From WTFV01 sp965203525 (GTDB taxonomy: Bacteria > Acidobacteriota > Vicinamibacteria > Vicinamibacterales > UBA8438), in contig OZ241898.1 in assembly GCA_965203525.1 (NCBI GenBank), forward strand, positions 310,001 to 374,000: a stretch of 64,000 nucleotides of DNA, written 5' to 3'. The translations under genes and the position numbers were made by a program. Numbering within the stretch: position 1 is the stretch's first letter; every line of letters begins with the position of its first letter. Below, one piece after another: positions 15,477 through 25,104 of the stretch. The notes under the pieces are model-generated. The model ran no database searches, was not told where the DNA came from, and saw nothing but the letters and a program-made list of their open reading frames with translations.

Positions 15477-16739
15477 ATGATCGAGCGTCACGACTTCGAC
15501 AACGGCCTTCGTCTGCTCGCGGAGCCGATGCCCGCGGTGCGCTCGGTGAGCCTCGGGGTCTGGCTGACCCGCGGCTCCCGGCACGAGGACGCCCGGCGCG
15601 CCGGCATCGCGCACTTCGTGGAGCACATGCTCTTCAAGGGGACCGCGTCGCGCTCGGCGGAGGCCATCGCCCAGGAGATCGACTCCATCGGCGGGCAGCT
15701 CGACGCCTTCACCGCGAAGGAGTACGCCGGCTACTACGTGAAGGTGCTCGACGAGCATCTCCCGCGGGCCGTCGACCTGCTGAGCGACCTGCTGCTGAAT
15801 CCGGCGTTCCCGGACGAGGAGATCCGCCGCGAGCAGAACGTGGTCCTCGAAGAGATCAAGATGGTCGAGGACACCCCGGACGATCTGGCGCACGAGGTGT
15901 TCACGGCCAGCTTCTGGCCGGAGCATCCCCTCGGCCGCCCGATTCTGGGGACCGCCGAATCGGTCGGCGCGCTGGACGCGGCGGCGCTCCGCGGGTACTT
16001 CACGGGAGCGTACACGGCCGGCAACCTGATCGTCTCCGCCGCCGGCAGCGTGGACGTGGCGGTTCTGCGCGATCTGGTGGGGGCGGCGTTCGCGCCGCTG
16101 GCGGCCGGCGCCGAGCCGCTCCGCGCCGGCGAGCCGACGGCCGCCGCCCGGATCGAGCTGCGCGACAAGGACCTGGAGCAGGCGCATCTGTGTCTCGGCA
16201 CGCGCGGGTATCCGCAGGGCCACGAGGACCGCTACGCCGCCTGGGTGCTCAACACGGTGCTGGGCGGTTCGATGAGCTCGCGCCTGTTCCAGAACGTCCG
16301 CGAGAAGCGGGGGTTGGCCTACGAGGTCAGCAGCGGCCTGACGTCCCATCGGGACGCCGGCATGCTGACGGTGTACGTCGGGTGCGCCGGCGAGGCGGTG
16401 GCCGAGGTGGTCGGCCTGATCGTCGAGGAGCTGCAGGGGCTCCGGCGCGCGGCGGTCCCCGGCGCCGAGCTGCAGCGCGCCAGGGACCACCTGAAGGGCA
16501 GTTGCGTGCTGGGGCTCGAAAGCACGACCAGCCGCATGTCGCAGCTTGCGCAGTGCGAGATGTACTTCGGCCGGCAGGTGCCGCTGTCGGAGACGCTGGC
16601 CGGCATCGACCGCGTCACCGCGGACGACGTGCGGCGCGTGGCGGCGGATCTGTTCCGGGACGGCGGGCTGGCGGCGACGCTGGTGGGGCCGGCCTCGAGC
16701 GCGTCGCTGTCGCCGGCGCAGCTGGATCTGGGCGAATGA
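15477..16739 (+). CDS. M16 family zinc peptidase
   Basis: A 420-residue insulinase-like processing protease. The inverted zinc motif is HFVEH (residues 46-50), with the distal Glu in the REQNVVLEEIKMVEDTPDD segment. The second domain has LNTVLGGSMSSRLFQNVREK and RGLAYEVSS. No signal peptide is seen, so it is probably cytoplasmic. ATG 15477 lacks a strong Shine-Dalgarno; an in-frame ATG at 15414 adds 21 residues. The paired GTTTGC motif (15412 and 15422) lies in its upstream region. It leads the series MBL hydrolase-purB-purS-purQ. Confidence 0.88.
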   Translation: MIERHDFDNGLRLLAEPMPAVRSVSLGVWLTRGSRHEDARRAGIAHFVEHMLFKGTASRSAEAIAQEIDSIGGQLDAFTAKEYAGYYVKVLDEHLPRAVDLLSDLLLNPAFPDEEIRREQNVVLEEIKMVEDTPDDLAHEVFTASFWPEHPLGRPILGTAESVGALDAAALRGYFTGAYTAGNLIVSAAGSVDVAVLRDLVGAAFAPLAAGAEPLRAGEPTAAARIELRDKDLEQAHLCLGTRGYPQGHEDRYAAWVLNTVLGGSMSSRLFQNVREKRGLAYEVSSGLTSHRDAGMLTVYVGCAGEAVAEVVGLIVEELQGLRRAAVPGAELQRARDHLKGSCVLGLESTTSRMSQLAQCEMYFGRQVPLSETLAGIDRVTADDVRRVAADLFRDGGLAATLVGPASSASLSPAQLDLGE

Positions 16740-16806
16740 CCTTGTCCGGCCGGCCCGGCGCGGCCGTCCGCCCGCCGGGAGGAGGAGCGGGGCCATCGCG
16801 GTCGGG

Positions 16807-17682
16807 TTGACGGTGCTCGGGAGCGGGAGCGCGGGGAACGCGACGCTCGTGTCCAGCGCCGGCGCCCGGGTGCTGGTCGACGCCGGGTTCAGCTATCGGG
16901 ACCTGTCCCGCCGTCTCGCGGTACTGGACGTCGCGCCTTCCGCCATCGACGCGGTCATGATCACCCACGCCCACGGCGACCACACCCGCGGCGCCCGCCT
17001 GCTGGCGGGACGCCACGGCGTGCCGGTGCACTCGACCGCCGCCGTCCGCGACGAGTGGGGAGCGGCGGACCTCCCCGGCTGGCGCGAGGCGGTTGCCGGC
17101 GTGGCCGTCGACGTCGGCGATCTGCGCTTCGTTCCCTTCGCGGTGCCGCACGACGCGTCGGAGACGGTCGCCTTCCGCGTCGAGACGCCGGAGGGGGCCA
17201 TCGGCTACGCCACCGACGTCGGGACGCTGACCCCGGCCCTGATCGAGCGGTTCCGCGACTGCCGGCTGCTGGTCATCGAGTCGAACCACGCCGCCGAGCT
17301 CCTGCGGGTCAGTCCCTACGCGCGCTCCACGCGCGAGCGCATCGCCGGCGCCGGCGGCCACCTCTCGAACGAGTCGCTCGCCGCGTTCGTGCGCGACCAC
17401 CTGGGCGCCTCGGTGCGCTGCCTCGTCCTCGCCCACCTGAGCCGGGTCAACAACCTGCCGGAGCTGGCCGAGATGACCTGCCGCGAGGCGCTGGCGGCGC
17501 GCGGCCGGCGCGACGTCGAGGTGGTGGTGACCCGGCAGGACCGGGTGACCCCGACCATCGACCTGGGAGCCTGGGCGCGGCCGGCCGCACGCCCGGCCGC
17601 GTGGCGCCAGACGGCGTTTCCGTTCCGCGACCTGCCCGCCGCCGTTCCCGGCGCCGGCCGCGGCGAGGTCCGTTCCCGATGA
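16807..17682 (+). CDS. metallo-beta-lactamase-fold hydrolase, YycJ/WalJ-like
   Basis: A 291-residue MBL-fold protein. The metal motif is THAHGDHTRG (His54, His56, Asp58, His59 from TTG). Further ligand regions are PHDASETVAF, YATDVG and LAHLSRVNN. YycJ-like proteins are DNA-processing exonucleases, but substrate cannot be judged here. The start is unclear. TTG 16807 gives MTVLGSGSAGNAT, but the only strong Shine-Dalgarno (GGAGGAGGAG, about 16778-16787) is correctly spaced for ATC 16795, which is in frame. The stop overlaps the purB start (ATGA). The C-terminus is about 25 residues longer than usual. Confidence 0.78.
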   Translation: MTVLGSGSAGNATLVSSAGARVLVDAGFSYRDLSRRLAVLDVAPSAIDAVMITHAHGDHTRGARLLAGRHGVPVHSTAAVRDEWGAADLPGWREAVAGVAVDVGDLRFVPFAVPHDASETVAFRVETPEGAIGYATDVGTLTPALIERFRDCRLLVIESNHAAELLRVSPYARSTRERIAGAGGHLSNESLAAFVRDHLGASVRCLVLAHLSRVNNLPELAEMTCREALAARGRRDVEVVVTRQDRVTPTIDLGAWARPAARPAAWRQTAFPFRDLPAAVPGAGRGEVRSR

Positions 17683-18992
17683 TCCCCCGCTACACGCCGC
17701 GCGCGATGGGTCGTCTGTGGACCGATCAGCGCCGCTACGACACCTGGCTGCGGGTGGAGGTCGCGGCCGCCGAGGCGATGGCCGAGCACGGGCTGGTTCC
17801 GCCGGAGGCGGCGCGCGACATCCGGGAACGGGGCGCGGTGGAGGCGGCGCGCGTCGCGGAGATCGAGGAGACGACGCAGCACGACGTGATCGCGTTCACG
17901 ACGGCGGTGGCCGAGCACGTCGGACCGTCGGCGCGCTGGCTGCACTTCGGGATGACCTCGTCGGACGTGATCGACACCGCGCACGCGCTGCAGATGCGCG
18001 AGGCGTGCGACCTGCTGCTGGGCGACCTGGACCTGCTGATCGCGGCGGTGCGCGGGCGGGCCGACGAGCACCGGCGGACGCCGATGATCGGCCGCACGCA
18101 CGGCGTCCACGCCGAGCCGCTGACCTTCGGGCTGAAGCTGGCGCTCTGGTTCACGGAGCTGCGGCGCGACCGCGAGCGGATCGTCCGCGCCCGCGGGGCG
18201 ATCGGCGTCGGCAAGCTGTCGGGGGCGGTCGGGACCTACGCGCATCTGGATCCGGCGATCGAAAAGGGCGTGTGCGATCGTCTCGGGCTGACGCCGGCGC
18301 CGATCGCCTCGCAGGTCGTGCAGCGCGACCGCCACGCGGAGCTGCTGGGCGCCCTCGCCATCACCGCGGCGTCCCTGGAAAAGTTCGCGCTGGAGGTGCG
18401 CGGCCTGCAGAAGACCGAGGTCGGCGAAGTGGCCGAGCCGTTCGCGAAGGGGCAGAAGGGGTCGTCGGCGATGCCGCACAAGCGCAACCCGATCGGCTGC
18501 GAGCAGATCACGGGGCTGGCCCGGATCGTGCGGGCCAACGCGCTGGCCGCGCTGGAGAACGTCGCGCTGTGGCACGAGCGCGACATCTCGCATTCGTCGG
18601 TCGAGCGGGTCATCGTGCCGGACAGCTTCTGCGCGCTCGATCACATGGTCCGCCGGTTCACGCGCATCGTGCGCGGCCTGGTGGTCCATCCGGAGCGGAT
18701 GCGCGAGAATCTGGCGCGGTCGCGCGGCGTCGTCTTCTCCGGCACGGTGCTGCTGGAGCTGGCCAGGCGCGGCGTCTCCCGCGAGGAGGCGTACCTGCTG
18801 GTGCAGCGCAACGCGATGCGCTCGCACGACGAAGGACTCGACTTCAAGGCGCTGCTGCTGGCCGACCCCGGCGTGACCGCGGCGCTCGGCCGCGACGGCG
18901 TCGAGCGCGCCTTCGATCTGGACGCGCAGCTTCGCCACGTCGATGCGATCATGGACCGCGCGTTCGCGGACGGCGCGGGGGAGGCGTCGTGA
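17679..18992 (+). CDS. purB: adenylosuccinate lyase
   Basis: A 437-residue fumarase/aspartase superfamily lyase that acts twice in purine synthesis (SAICAR to AICAR, adenylosuccinate to AMP). The signature loop is GSSAMPHKRNPIGCEQI. HFGMTSSDVIDT and RTHGVHAEPLTFG carry the catalytic His region. ATG 17679 overlaps the previous stop, and its stop overlaps the purS start (GTGA), so it is part of a coupled pur operon. Confidence 0.95.
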   Translation: MIPRYTPRAMGRLWTDQRRYDTWLRVEVAAAEAMAEHGLVPPEAARDIRERGAVEAARVAEIEETTQHDVIAFTTAVAEHVGPSARWLHFGMTSSDVIDTAHALQMREACDLLLGDLDLLIAAVRGRADEHRRTPMIGRTHGVHAEPLTFGLKLALWFTELRRDRERIVRARGAIGVGKLSGAVGTYAHLDPAIEKGVCDRLGLTPAPIASQVVQRDRHAELLGALAITAASLEKFALEVRGLQKTEVGEVAEPFAKGQKGSSAMPHKRNPIGCEQITGLARIVRANALAALENVALWHERDISHSSVERVIVPDSFCALDHMVRRFTRIVRGLVVHPERMRENLARSRGVVFSGTVLLELARRGVSREEAYLLVQRNAMRSHDEGLDFKALLLADPGVTAALGRDGVERAFDLDAQLRHVDAIMDRAFADGAGEAS

Positions 18993-19228
18993 GGGCGAAG
19001 GTCTACGTCACGTTGAAGCCGTCGATCCTGGACCCGCAGGGCAAGACGATCACCGGCGCCCTGCGCGCGCTGGGCTACGGTGCGGTCCGCGACGTGCGGC
19101 AGGGCAAGTACTTCGAGCTCGACGTCGACGCGGCGACCGCCGATCAGGCGCGCTCGATCGCCCGCGAGGCGGCCGGCCGGCTGCTGGCGAACCCGGTGAT
19201 CGAGAGCTACCGGGTGGAGGTCGGGTAA
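18989..19228 (+). CDS. purS: phosphoribosylformylglycinamidine synthase subunit PurS
   Basis: A 79-residue small subunit that bridges PurQ and PurL in the FGAR amidotransferase complex. It begins with GTG 18989 (RAKVYVTLKPSILDPQG) overlapping the purB stop and has the typical GKTITGALRALGY and GKYFELDVD segments. Length is normal. Confidence 0.93.
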   Translation: MRAKVYVTLKPSILDPQGKTITGALRALGYGAVRDVRQGKYFELDVDAATADQARSIAREAAGRLLANPVIESYRVEVG

Positions 19229-19277
19229 CGGTGGGCCGCCGGTCCGGGAGCGGCGCGGACGGGAGGCGGGGGGCGGC

Positions 19278-19976
19278 ATGAGGTTCGCGGTGGTGGTCTT
19301 TCCGGGCTCGAACTGCGACCACGACGCGCACCACGCCCTGACGTCCGTCCTGGGGCAGGAGGCGCATCTGGTCTGGCACAAGTCCGTGGATCTCGGGGGC
19401 GCCGACGCGGTGGTGCTGCCGGGCGGATTTTCGTACGGCGACTACCTGCGCTGCGGGGCCATCGCCCGCTTCTCGCCGATCATGGCCCGCGTGGCGGAGT
19501 TCGCCGCCGCCGGCGGGCCGGTCATCGGCATCTGCAACGGGTTCCAGGTGCTGCTCGAGGCGGGGTTGCTGCCCGGGGGCATGCGGCGCAACCGCGGCCT
19601 GCAGTTCATCTGCGAGCACGTCCACCTGCGGGTGGAGTCCACCGACACGCCGTTCACCCGCGGCGCGGCGGCCGGCCAGGTGCTGCGGATCCCGATCGCC
19701 CACGGCGAGGGGAACTACTACGCGGATCCGGAGACGCTGCGGGCGCTCGCCGCCGACCGCCGGATCGTCTTCCGCTACACCGCGCCGGACGGAACTCGCG
19801 GCGAGCGCTGGAACGTCAACGGTTCGACCGAGGCGATCGCCGGCATCTGCAACCGCGGACGCAACGTGGTCGGCCTCATGCCGCATCCCGAGCGGGCGTG
19901 CGAAGCGGCGGTCGGGAGCACGGACGGCCGCGTGGTGTTCGAGTCGGTGCTGGCGGCGGCCGCGGAGGCGCGCTGA
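19278..19976 (+). CDS. purQ: phosphoribosylformylglycinamidine synthase subunit PurQ
   Basis: A 232-residue class I glutamine amidotransferase that provides ammonia to PurL. The nucleophile Cys is in VIGICNGFQVLLEAG, with GGFSYGDYLRCGAIA nearby and the His/Glu pair in LMPHPER. ATG 19278 follows GGGAGG. Its stop overlaps the next small gene by one base. Confidence 0.95.
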   Translation: MRFAVVVFPGSNCDHDAHHALTSVLGQEAHLVWHKSVDLGGADAVVLPGGFSYGDYLRCGAIARFSPIMARVAEFAAAGGPVIGICNGFQVLLEAGLLPGGMRRNRGLQFICEHVHLRVESTDTPFTRGAAAGQVLRIPIAHGEGNYYADPETLRALAADRRIVFRYTAPDGTRGERWNVNGSTEAIAGICNRGRNVVGLMPHPERACEAAVGSTDGRVVFESVLAAAAEAR

Positions 19977-20179
19977 TGGCGACCCCGGAAACCGGGCGGC
20001 GTCTGGGGCGGATCTTCGTCGGCATCGGGTCGCTGCTGCTCGCCGCGGCGGCGCTGTTCGGCGCCGGCGTCGTGCCGCTGCCGCCGCCGGGCGGCGTCAT
20101 CGTGGCGGGCGTGCTCGCCCTCGCCGGCGTCGTGATGGCCGCCTTCGGGGGCGTGCTGCTGACCGGAGCCGGCCGGTGA
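19976..20179 (+). CDS. small two-helix membrane protein inside the pur operon
   Basis: A 67-residue protein (MATPETGRRLGRIFVGIGSL) with two hydrophobic helices joined by LPPPGG. ATG 19976 overlaps the purQ stop, GGAGG lies just upstream, and its own stop overlaps the purL GTG. It is therefore translationally coupled to both subunits of one enzyme. No family was recognised. A role in tethering the FGAM synthase complex to the membrane is possible but speculative. Confidence 0.6.
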   Translation: MATPETGRRLGRIFVGIGSLLLAAAALFGAGVVPLPPPGGVIVAGVLALAGVVMAAFGGVLLTGAGR

Positions 20180-22398
20180 TCGACCCGGACGCGGTCGCGG
20201 CCCACGGTCTGACCGCCGGCGAGTACCGGCGCATCGTCGAGATCCTCGGGCGCCACCCGAACCTGCTGGAGCTGGGCATCTTCTCGGTGATGTGGTCCGA
20301 GCATTGCAGCTACAAGAGCTCGCGGGTCCACCTGCGAACCCTGCCGACCGCGGGCGCGCGCGTGCTGCAGGGGCCGGGCGAGAACGCCGGCGTGCTCGAC
20401 GTCGGGGACGGGCTGGCGGCCGTGTTCAAGATCGAATCGCACAACCACCCGTCGTTCATCGAGCCGTACCAGGGGGCCGCGACCGGGGTGGGCGGGATCA
20501 TCCGCGACGTCTTCACGATGGGCGCCCGGCCGATCGCCCTGCTCGACTCGCTGCGGTTCGGAGCGCCCGACTCGCCCGCGGCCCGGCGGCTGGTCGAGGG
20601 GGTGGTGGCGGGGATCGCCGGCTACGGCAACAGCATCGGGATTCCGACCGTCGGCGGGGAGGTCGCCTTCGACGAGACCTATGCCGGCAACCCGCTGGTC
20701 AACGTCTTCTGCCTGGGCGTCGCGCCGGTGGAGGGCGTGATCCGGGGCCGCGCGGAGGGGACGGGCAACGCCGTCTACTACGTCGGCGCGAAGACCGGCC
20801 GCGACGGCATCCACGGCGCGACGATGGCGTCGGCCGAGTTCGACGACGCGGCGGCCGGGAAACGGCCCAACGTGCAGGTGGGCGATCCGTTCCTGGAGAA
20901 GCTGTTGCTCGAGGCGTGCCTGGAGGTGCTGGGGACGGACGCCCTGGTAGGTTTGCAGGACATGGGGGCGGCCGGGCTGACCTGCGCGTCGTGCGAGATG
21001 GGCGCCCGCGGCGGCGCCGGCATCGACGTCGACGTCGCCCGCGTGCCGCGGCGCGAGGCGGGCATGACCCCGTACGAGGTCATGCTGTCCGAGTCGCAGG
21101 AGCGGATGCTGTTCGTCGTGCGGCGAGGACGCGAGGCGGAGGTCGACCGGGTGTTCGAGAAGTGGGATCTGCACGCGGTCCGGATCGGCGAAGTGACCGG
21201 CGACGGCCTGCTGCGCGTGCGCGACGGCGGCAGGATCGTGGCGGAGATCCCGAACCGGCCGCTGGCCGACGAGGCGCCGCTCTACGATCGTCCGTGCCGC
21301 GAGCCGGCGGATCTGCGCGCACGGCAGACGCTCGACGTGTCGGCGCTGGCGCCTCCCGGCCCCCCGGCCGAGGTCTTCCTGCGGCTCGTCGGCTCGCCCG
21401 GCATCGCGAGCCGGCGCTGGATCTACCGCCAGTACGACCACATGGTGCGGACCAACACCATCGCGCCGGCCGGGGCCGGGGCCGGGGTGGTGCGCATCAA
21501 GGGCACGCCGCGCGCCCTGGCGTTCTCGGTCGACGGCAACGGGCGGTACTGCCTTCTCGACCCGTACCGCGGGGCGATGCTGGCCGTGGCGGAGTCGGCC
21601 CGCAACGTCGCCTGCGCCGGCGGACGGCCGATCGGCGCCACCAACTGCCTGAACTTCGGAAATCCGGAGCGGCCGGAGATCATGTGGCAGTTCGCCCGCG
21701 CGGTGGCGGGGATCGGCGATGCGTGCCGGGCGCTGGAGATCCCGATCACCGGCGGCAACGTCAGCTTCTACAACGAGACGGACGGCCGGGCGATCCTGCC
21801 GACCCCGGTGCTCGGCGTGGTGGGCATAATAGAGGACGCCCGGCGGGTGGTCGGCCGCACGTTCCGCGAGGCGGGGGCGGTGGTGATGCTGCTCGGAGCG
21901 CCGGGCGGGTCGCTCGGCGGCAGCGAGTACCTGAAGGTGGCGCACGGGCTGGTGCGCGGCGTCCCGCCGGCGCTGGATCTGGCGGCGGAGCGCGCGCTGC
22001 AGCGGCTCGTGGCGGATCTGGCCGCGGCCGGGCGCCTGCGTTCCGCGCACGACTGCTCGGACGGCGGGCTGGCCGTGGCGCTGGCGGAATGCGCGTTCGA
22101 GAGCGGCGGGACGGGCTTCGACGTGACGGTGCCCGGCGGCGGCGCGGGCGGCGCGGCGGCGGCGCTGTACGGGGAGGCGGCCTCGCAGATCGTCGTGTCG
22201 GTGCGGGAGACCGACGCGGACGCGGTGCGGGCCCGGGCCGTTGCGGCGGGCGTGCCGGCGCGGGTGCTGGGGCGCACCGGCGGGGCGCGGCTGCGGTTCC
22301 GGCTCGACGGCGAGCCGGTCGTCGACGTCGGGCTGGCCGAGGCGGAGCAGCGGTGGGCGAACGGGCTGGCGCGGTATTTCGAGACGGCCGCCGCCTGA
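20176..22398 (+). CDS. purL: phosphoribosylformylglycinamidine synthase subunit PurL
   Basis: A 740-residue small-form PurL, the ATP-dependent synthetase of the PurLQS complex. It has FSVMWSEHCSYKSSR at the start, FKIESHNHPSFIEPYQGAAT, two AIRS-like halves, PTVGGEVAFDETYAGNPLVN and ITGGNVSFYNE. The start is GTG 20176 overlapping the small membrane gene. The last codons and stop show a weak 77-bp-offset repeat (22386 and 22463). Confidence 0.95.
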   Translation: MIDPDAVAAHGLTAGEYRRIVEILGRHPNLLELGIFSVMWSEHCSYKSSRVHLRTLPTAGARVLQGPGENAGVLDVGDGLAAVFKIESHNHPSFIEPYQGAATGVGGIIRDVFTMGARPIALLDSLRFGAPDSPAARRLVEGVVAGIAGYGNSIGIPTVGGEVAFDETYAGNPLVNVFCLGVAPVEGVIRGRAEGTGNAVYYVGAKTGRDGIHGATMASAEFDDAAAGKRPNVQVGDPFLEKLLLEACLEVLGTDALVGLQDMGAAGLTCASCEMGARGGAGIDVDVARVPRREAGMTPYEVMLSESQERMLFVVRRGREAEVDRVFEKWDLHAVRIGEVTGDGLLRVRDGGRIVAEIPNRPLADEAPLYDRPCREPADLRARQTLDVSALAPPGPPAEVFLRLVGSPGIASRRWIYRQYDHMVRTNTIAPAGAGAGVVRIKGTPRALAFSVDGNGRYCLLDPYRGAMLAVAESARNVACAGGRPIGATNCLNFGNPERPEIMWQFARAVAGIGDACRALEIPITGGNVSFYNETDGRAILPTPVLGVVGIIEDARRVVGRTFREAGAVVMLLGAPGGSLGGSEYLKVAHGLVRGVPPALDLAAERALQRLVADLAAAGRLRSAHDCSDGGLAVALAECAFESGGTGFDVTVPGGGAGGAAAALYGEAASQIVVSVRETDADAVRARAVAAGVPARVLGRTGGARLRFRLDGEPVVDVGLAEAEQRWANGLARYFETAAA

Positions 22399-22507
22399 CT
22401 GCGCCGGCATGCGGCCGCTACGGCGGCGCCGGAAGAGCTGCCGTCGCAACCGCCGCGGGGCGGGCCGCCGGCTGACGCCGTCGGCGTGGATGCGCAGGCC
22501 AAAGGGT

Positions 22508-23941
22508 ATGGACGACAAGTTTCACGACGCATGCGGCGTCTTCGGCGTCTACGGCCGCGAGGACGCGTCGTCGCTGACCTACCTCGGCCTGTACGCGTTG
22601 CAGCACCGGGGGCAGGAGAGCGCCGGGATCGCCGCCGCCCGCGACGGCGCGGTGAAGCTGTCGCGCGCCATGGGGTACGTCGGCGACGCCTTCGACGACC
22701 GCATGCTGGCCGCCCTGCCCGGCGCGGCGGCGATCGGCCACGTCCGCTACTCCACGTTCGGCGACAGCCGGATCGTCAACGCGCAACCGATCCTGATCGA
22801 CTGCGCGCACGGGCAGATCGCGCTCTGCCACAACGGCAACCTGGTCAACGCCGGCGAACTGCGGCAGCGGCTCGTGCGCGAGGGCTCGATCTTCCAGACC
22901 AACAGCGACACCGAGGTCGTCCTGCACCTCTACGCGAAGTCGAGCGCCGCCACGCCGGAGGACGCCATCGTCGAGTCGGTGTCGCAGGTGAGCGGCGCGT
23001 TCTCGCTCGTCCTGCTGACGCCGAGGAGTCTGATCGCGGTCCGCGACCCGCACGGTTTCCGGCCGCTCGCCCTCGGCCGCCTGGAGGACGCCCGGGTCGT
23101 CTGCTCGGAGACGTGCGCCATGGACCTGATCGGCGCCCGCTACGAGCGCGACGTGGAGCCGGGCGAGGTGCTGGTGATCGGCGCCGACGGGGTGCGCTCG
23201 TACAAGCCGTTCCCGCCGACGCCGGCCGCCCACTGCGTGTTCGAGCACGTCTATTTCGCGCGGCCCGACAGCGACGTCTTCGGCCAGAGCGTCAACGCGG
23301 TGCGCACGAACCTCGGCCGGCTGCTCGCGCAGGAGGCGGCGGTCGACGCCGACGTGGTGGTGCCGATTCCCGATTCGGGTCTCGTCGCGGCGATAGGCTA
23401 CGCCGAGCGCTCCGGCATCCCGTTGAAGATGGGGCTCATCCGCAACCACTACGTCGGCCGCACGTTCATCCAGCCGCACCAGTCGGTGCGCGGGCTCAAG
23501 GTGAAGGTGAAGCTGAACACCGTGCGGAGCGTACTCGACGGGAAGCGGGTGGTGCTGGTCGACGACTCGATCGTGCGGGGGACGACGAGCCAGAAGATCG
23601 TGTCGATGATCAAGGCGGCCGGAGCGCGGGAGGTGCACATGCGCATCAGTTGCCCGCCGACCGTCGCGCCGTGCTACTACGGCATCGACACCCCGCACCG
23701 TGACGAGCTGATCGCGGCCCGGCGCAGCGTCGAGGAGATCCGCGCCTTCATGGGCGCCGACACGCTCGCCTACCTCAGCATCGAAGGGTTGCGCCAGGCG
23801 GTCGGCGAACGTCACGACCAGTACTGCAACGCGTGCTATACCCGGTCCTATCCGGTCGATCCGCCCCGCGACGCCGAAGCCTACCGGCAGATGGTGCTGA
23901 AGATCGCCGAGGATCCGGAGGTGGCGTCGAACGCGCCGTGA
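22508..23941 (+). CDS. purF: amidophosphoribosyltransferase
   Basis: A 477-residue enzyme of the first committed purine step (PRPP plus glutamine to phosphoribosylamine). The N-terminal glutaminase begins MDDKFHDACGVFGVYG; Cys9 would become the nucleophile after removal of a short propeptide. The PRPP motif is VVLVDDSIVRGTTS. Cys residues of a likely 4Fe-4S cluster (CPPTVAPCYYG, YCNACYT) match the B. subtilis-type enzyme. Its stop overlaps a possible GTG start of purM. Confidence 0.95.
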   Translation: MDDKFHDACGVFGVYGREDASSLTYLGLYALQHRGQESAGIAAARDGAVKLSRAMGYVGDAFDDRMLAALPGAAAIGHVRYSTFGDSRIVNAQPILIDCAHGQIALCHNGNLVNAGELRQRLVREGSIFQTNSDTEVVLHLYAKSSAATPEDAIVESVSQVSGAFSLVLLTPRSLIAVRDPHGFRPLALGRLEDARVVCSETCAMDLIGARYERDVEPGEVLVIGADGVRSYKPFPPTPAAHCVFEHVYFARPDSDVFGQSVNAVRTNLGRLLAQEAAVDADVVVPIPDSGLVAAIGYAERSGIPLKMGLIRNHYVGRTFIQPHQSVRGLKVKVKLNTVRSVLDGKRVVLVDDSIVRGTTSQKIVSMIKAAGAREVHMRISCPPTVAPCYYGIDTPHRDELIAARRSVEEIRAFMGADTLAYLSIEGLRQAVGERHDQYCNACYTRSYPVDPPRDAEAYRQMVLKIAEDPEVASNAP

Positions 23942-24027
23942 CCGCCACCGGCGCGGCGTACTGCAAGCATCCCGGCCGGTTCGAGGAGACCGGCGGCAAG
24001 GACCGGGCGGAGGCGGCGGCGCGAGTC

Positions 24028-25104
24028 ATGGACTACAAGACGTCGGGCGTCGACGTGGACGCCGGCCGGGAGGTGGTCGAGCGGGTCAGGCGGCTCGCCG
24101 GCAGCACGTTCACCGGCGGGGTGCTGGGCGGCATCGGCACGTTCGGCGGGCTGTTCCGGCCGGATCTGTCGGGGATGGACGAGCCGGTGCTGGTGGCCAG
24201 CGCGGACGGGGTCGGAACCAAGCTGGCCGTGGCGTTCGCGGCCGGCGTCCACACCACGGTCGGAGTGGATCTGGTGAACCACTGCGTCAACGACGTTCTG
24301 GCCCAGGGCGCGCGCCCGCTGTTCTTCCTCGACTATCTGGCGACCGGCCGCCTGTCCCCCGACGTGTCGGCCTCCGTGATCGAGGGGATCGCCGCCGGCT
24401 GCCGGCGGAACGGTTGCGCGCTGCTCGGCGGCGAGACCGCCGAGATGCCCGGCTTCTACGCCGACGGCCAGTACGACCTGGCGGGTTTCGTCGTCGGCCT
24501 GGTCGACCGCGCGCGGATCATCGACGGCCGGTCGATCGTGCCGGGCGACGTGCTCGTCGGCCTGCCGTCGAGCGGGCTCCATACCAACGGGTACTCGCTG
24601 GCGCGCCGCATTCTCTTCGACGAGCTCGGACTGCAGGTCGACTCGGTGGTCGACGCGTTCGATTGCACCGTCGGCGAAGAGCTGCTGCGGACGCACCGCT
24701 CGTATCTGGCCGCCGTTCGTCCCGTGCTCGAGACCGGCTGCGTGAAGGGCATCGTCCACGTCACGGGCGGCGGACTGACCGACAACGTGCCGCGCGTCCT
24801 GCCCGCCGGCTGCGCCGCGGTCATCGATCCGCGGCGCTGGACGATTCCGCCGGTCTTCGATTTTCTGCGCGAGCGGGGCGAAGTGCCGGTGGCGGAGATG
24901 TACCGCACCTTCAACATGGGCATCGGCCTCGTCGTCGTCTGCGCGCGCGACGACTCGCACCGCGTGCTCTCCAAGCTCGTCGCGTGCGGCGAGATCGGCG
25001 CGGCGCTCGTCGGCGAGGTCGGCTCGGCCGGCGCCGGGGGCCGCCGGGTCGAGTACGCCGGGGTCGATCTCCCGGGAGACGCCGGGGCGGCGTGCGGGAC
25101 GTGA
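24028..25104 (+). CDS. purM: phosphoribosylformylglycinamidine cyclo-ligase
   Basis: A 358-residue AIR synthetase. It has SADGVGTKLAVAF (ATP region), GVDLVNHCVNDVL, LLGGETAEMPGFY, GLPSSGLHTNGYSLAR and HVTGGGLTDNVPRVLP. ATG 24028 (MDYKTSGVDVDAG) matches the usual family N-terminus. GTG 23938, overlapping the purF stop, is in frame and would add 30 residues without family support. The stop overlaps the purN GTG. Confidence 0.94.
   Translation: MDYKTSGVDVDAGREVVERVRRLAGSTFTGGVLGGIGTFGGLFRPDLSGMDEPVLVASADGVGTKLAVAFAAGVHTTVGVDLVNHCVNDVLAQGARPLFFLDYLATGRLSPDVSASVIEGIAAGCRRNGCALLGGETAEMPGFYADGQYDLAGFVVGLVDRARIIDGRSIVPGDVLVGLPSSGLHTNGYSLARRILFDELGLQVDSVVDAFDCTVGEELLRTHRSYLAAVRPVLETGCVKGIVHVTGGGLTDNVPRVLPAGCAAVIDPRRWTIPPVFDFLRERGEVPVAEMYRTFNMGIGLVVVCARDDSHRVLSKLVACGEIGAALVGEVGSAGAGGRRVEYAGVDLPGDAGAACGT

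Noticed and set aside
22386..22485. Weak X-Y-X at the purL stop, 77-bp offset
   Set aside because: The shared part is short (about 14 bp plus scattered matches) and GC-rich, so chance similarity cannot be excluded.
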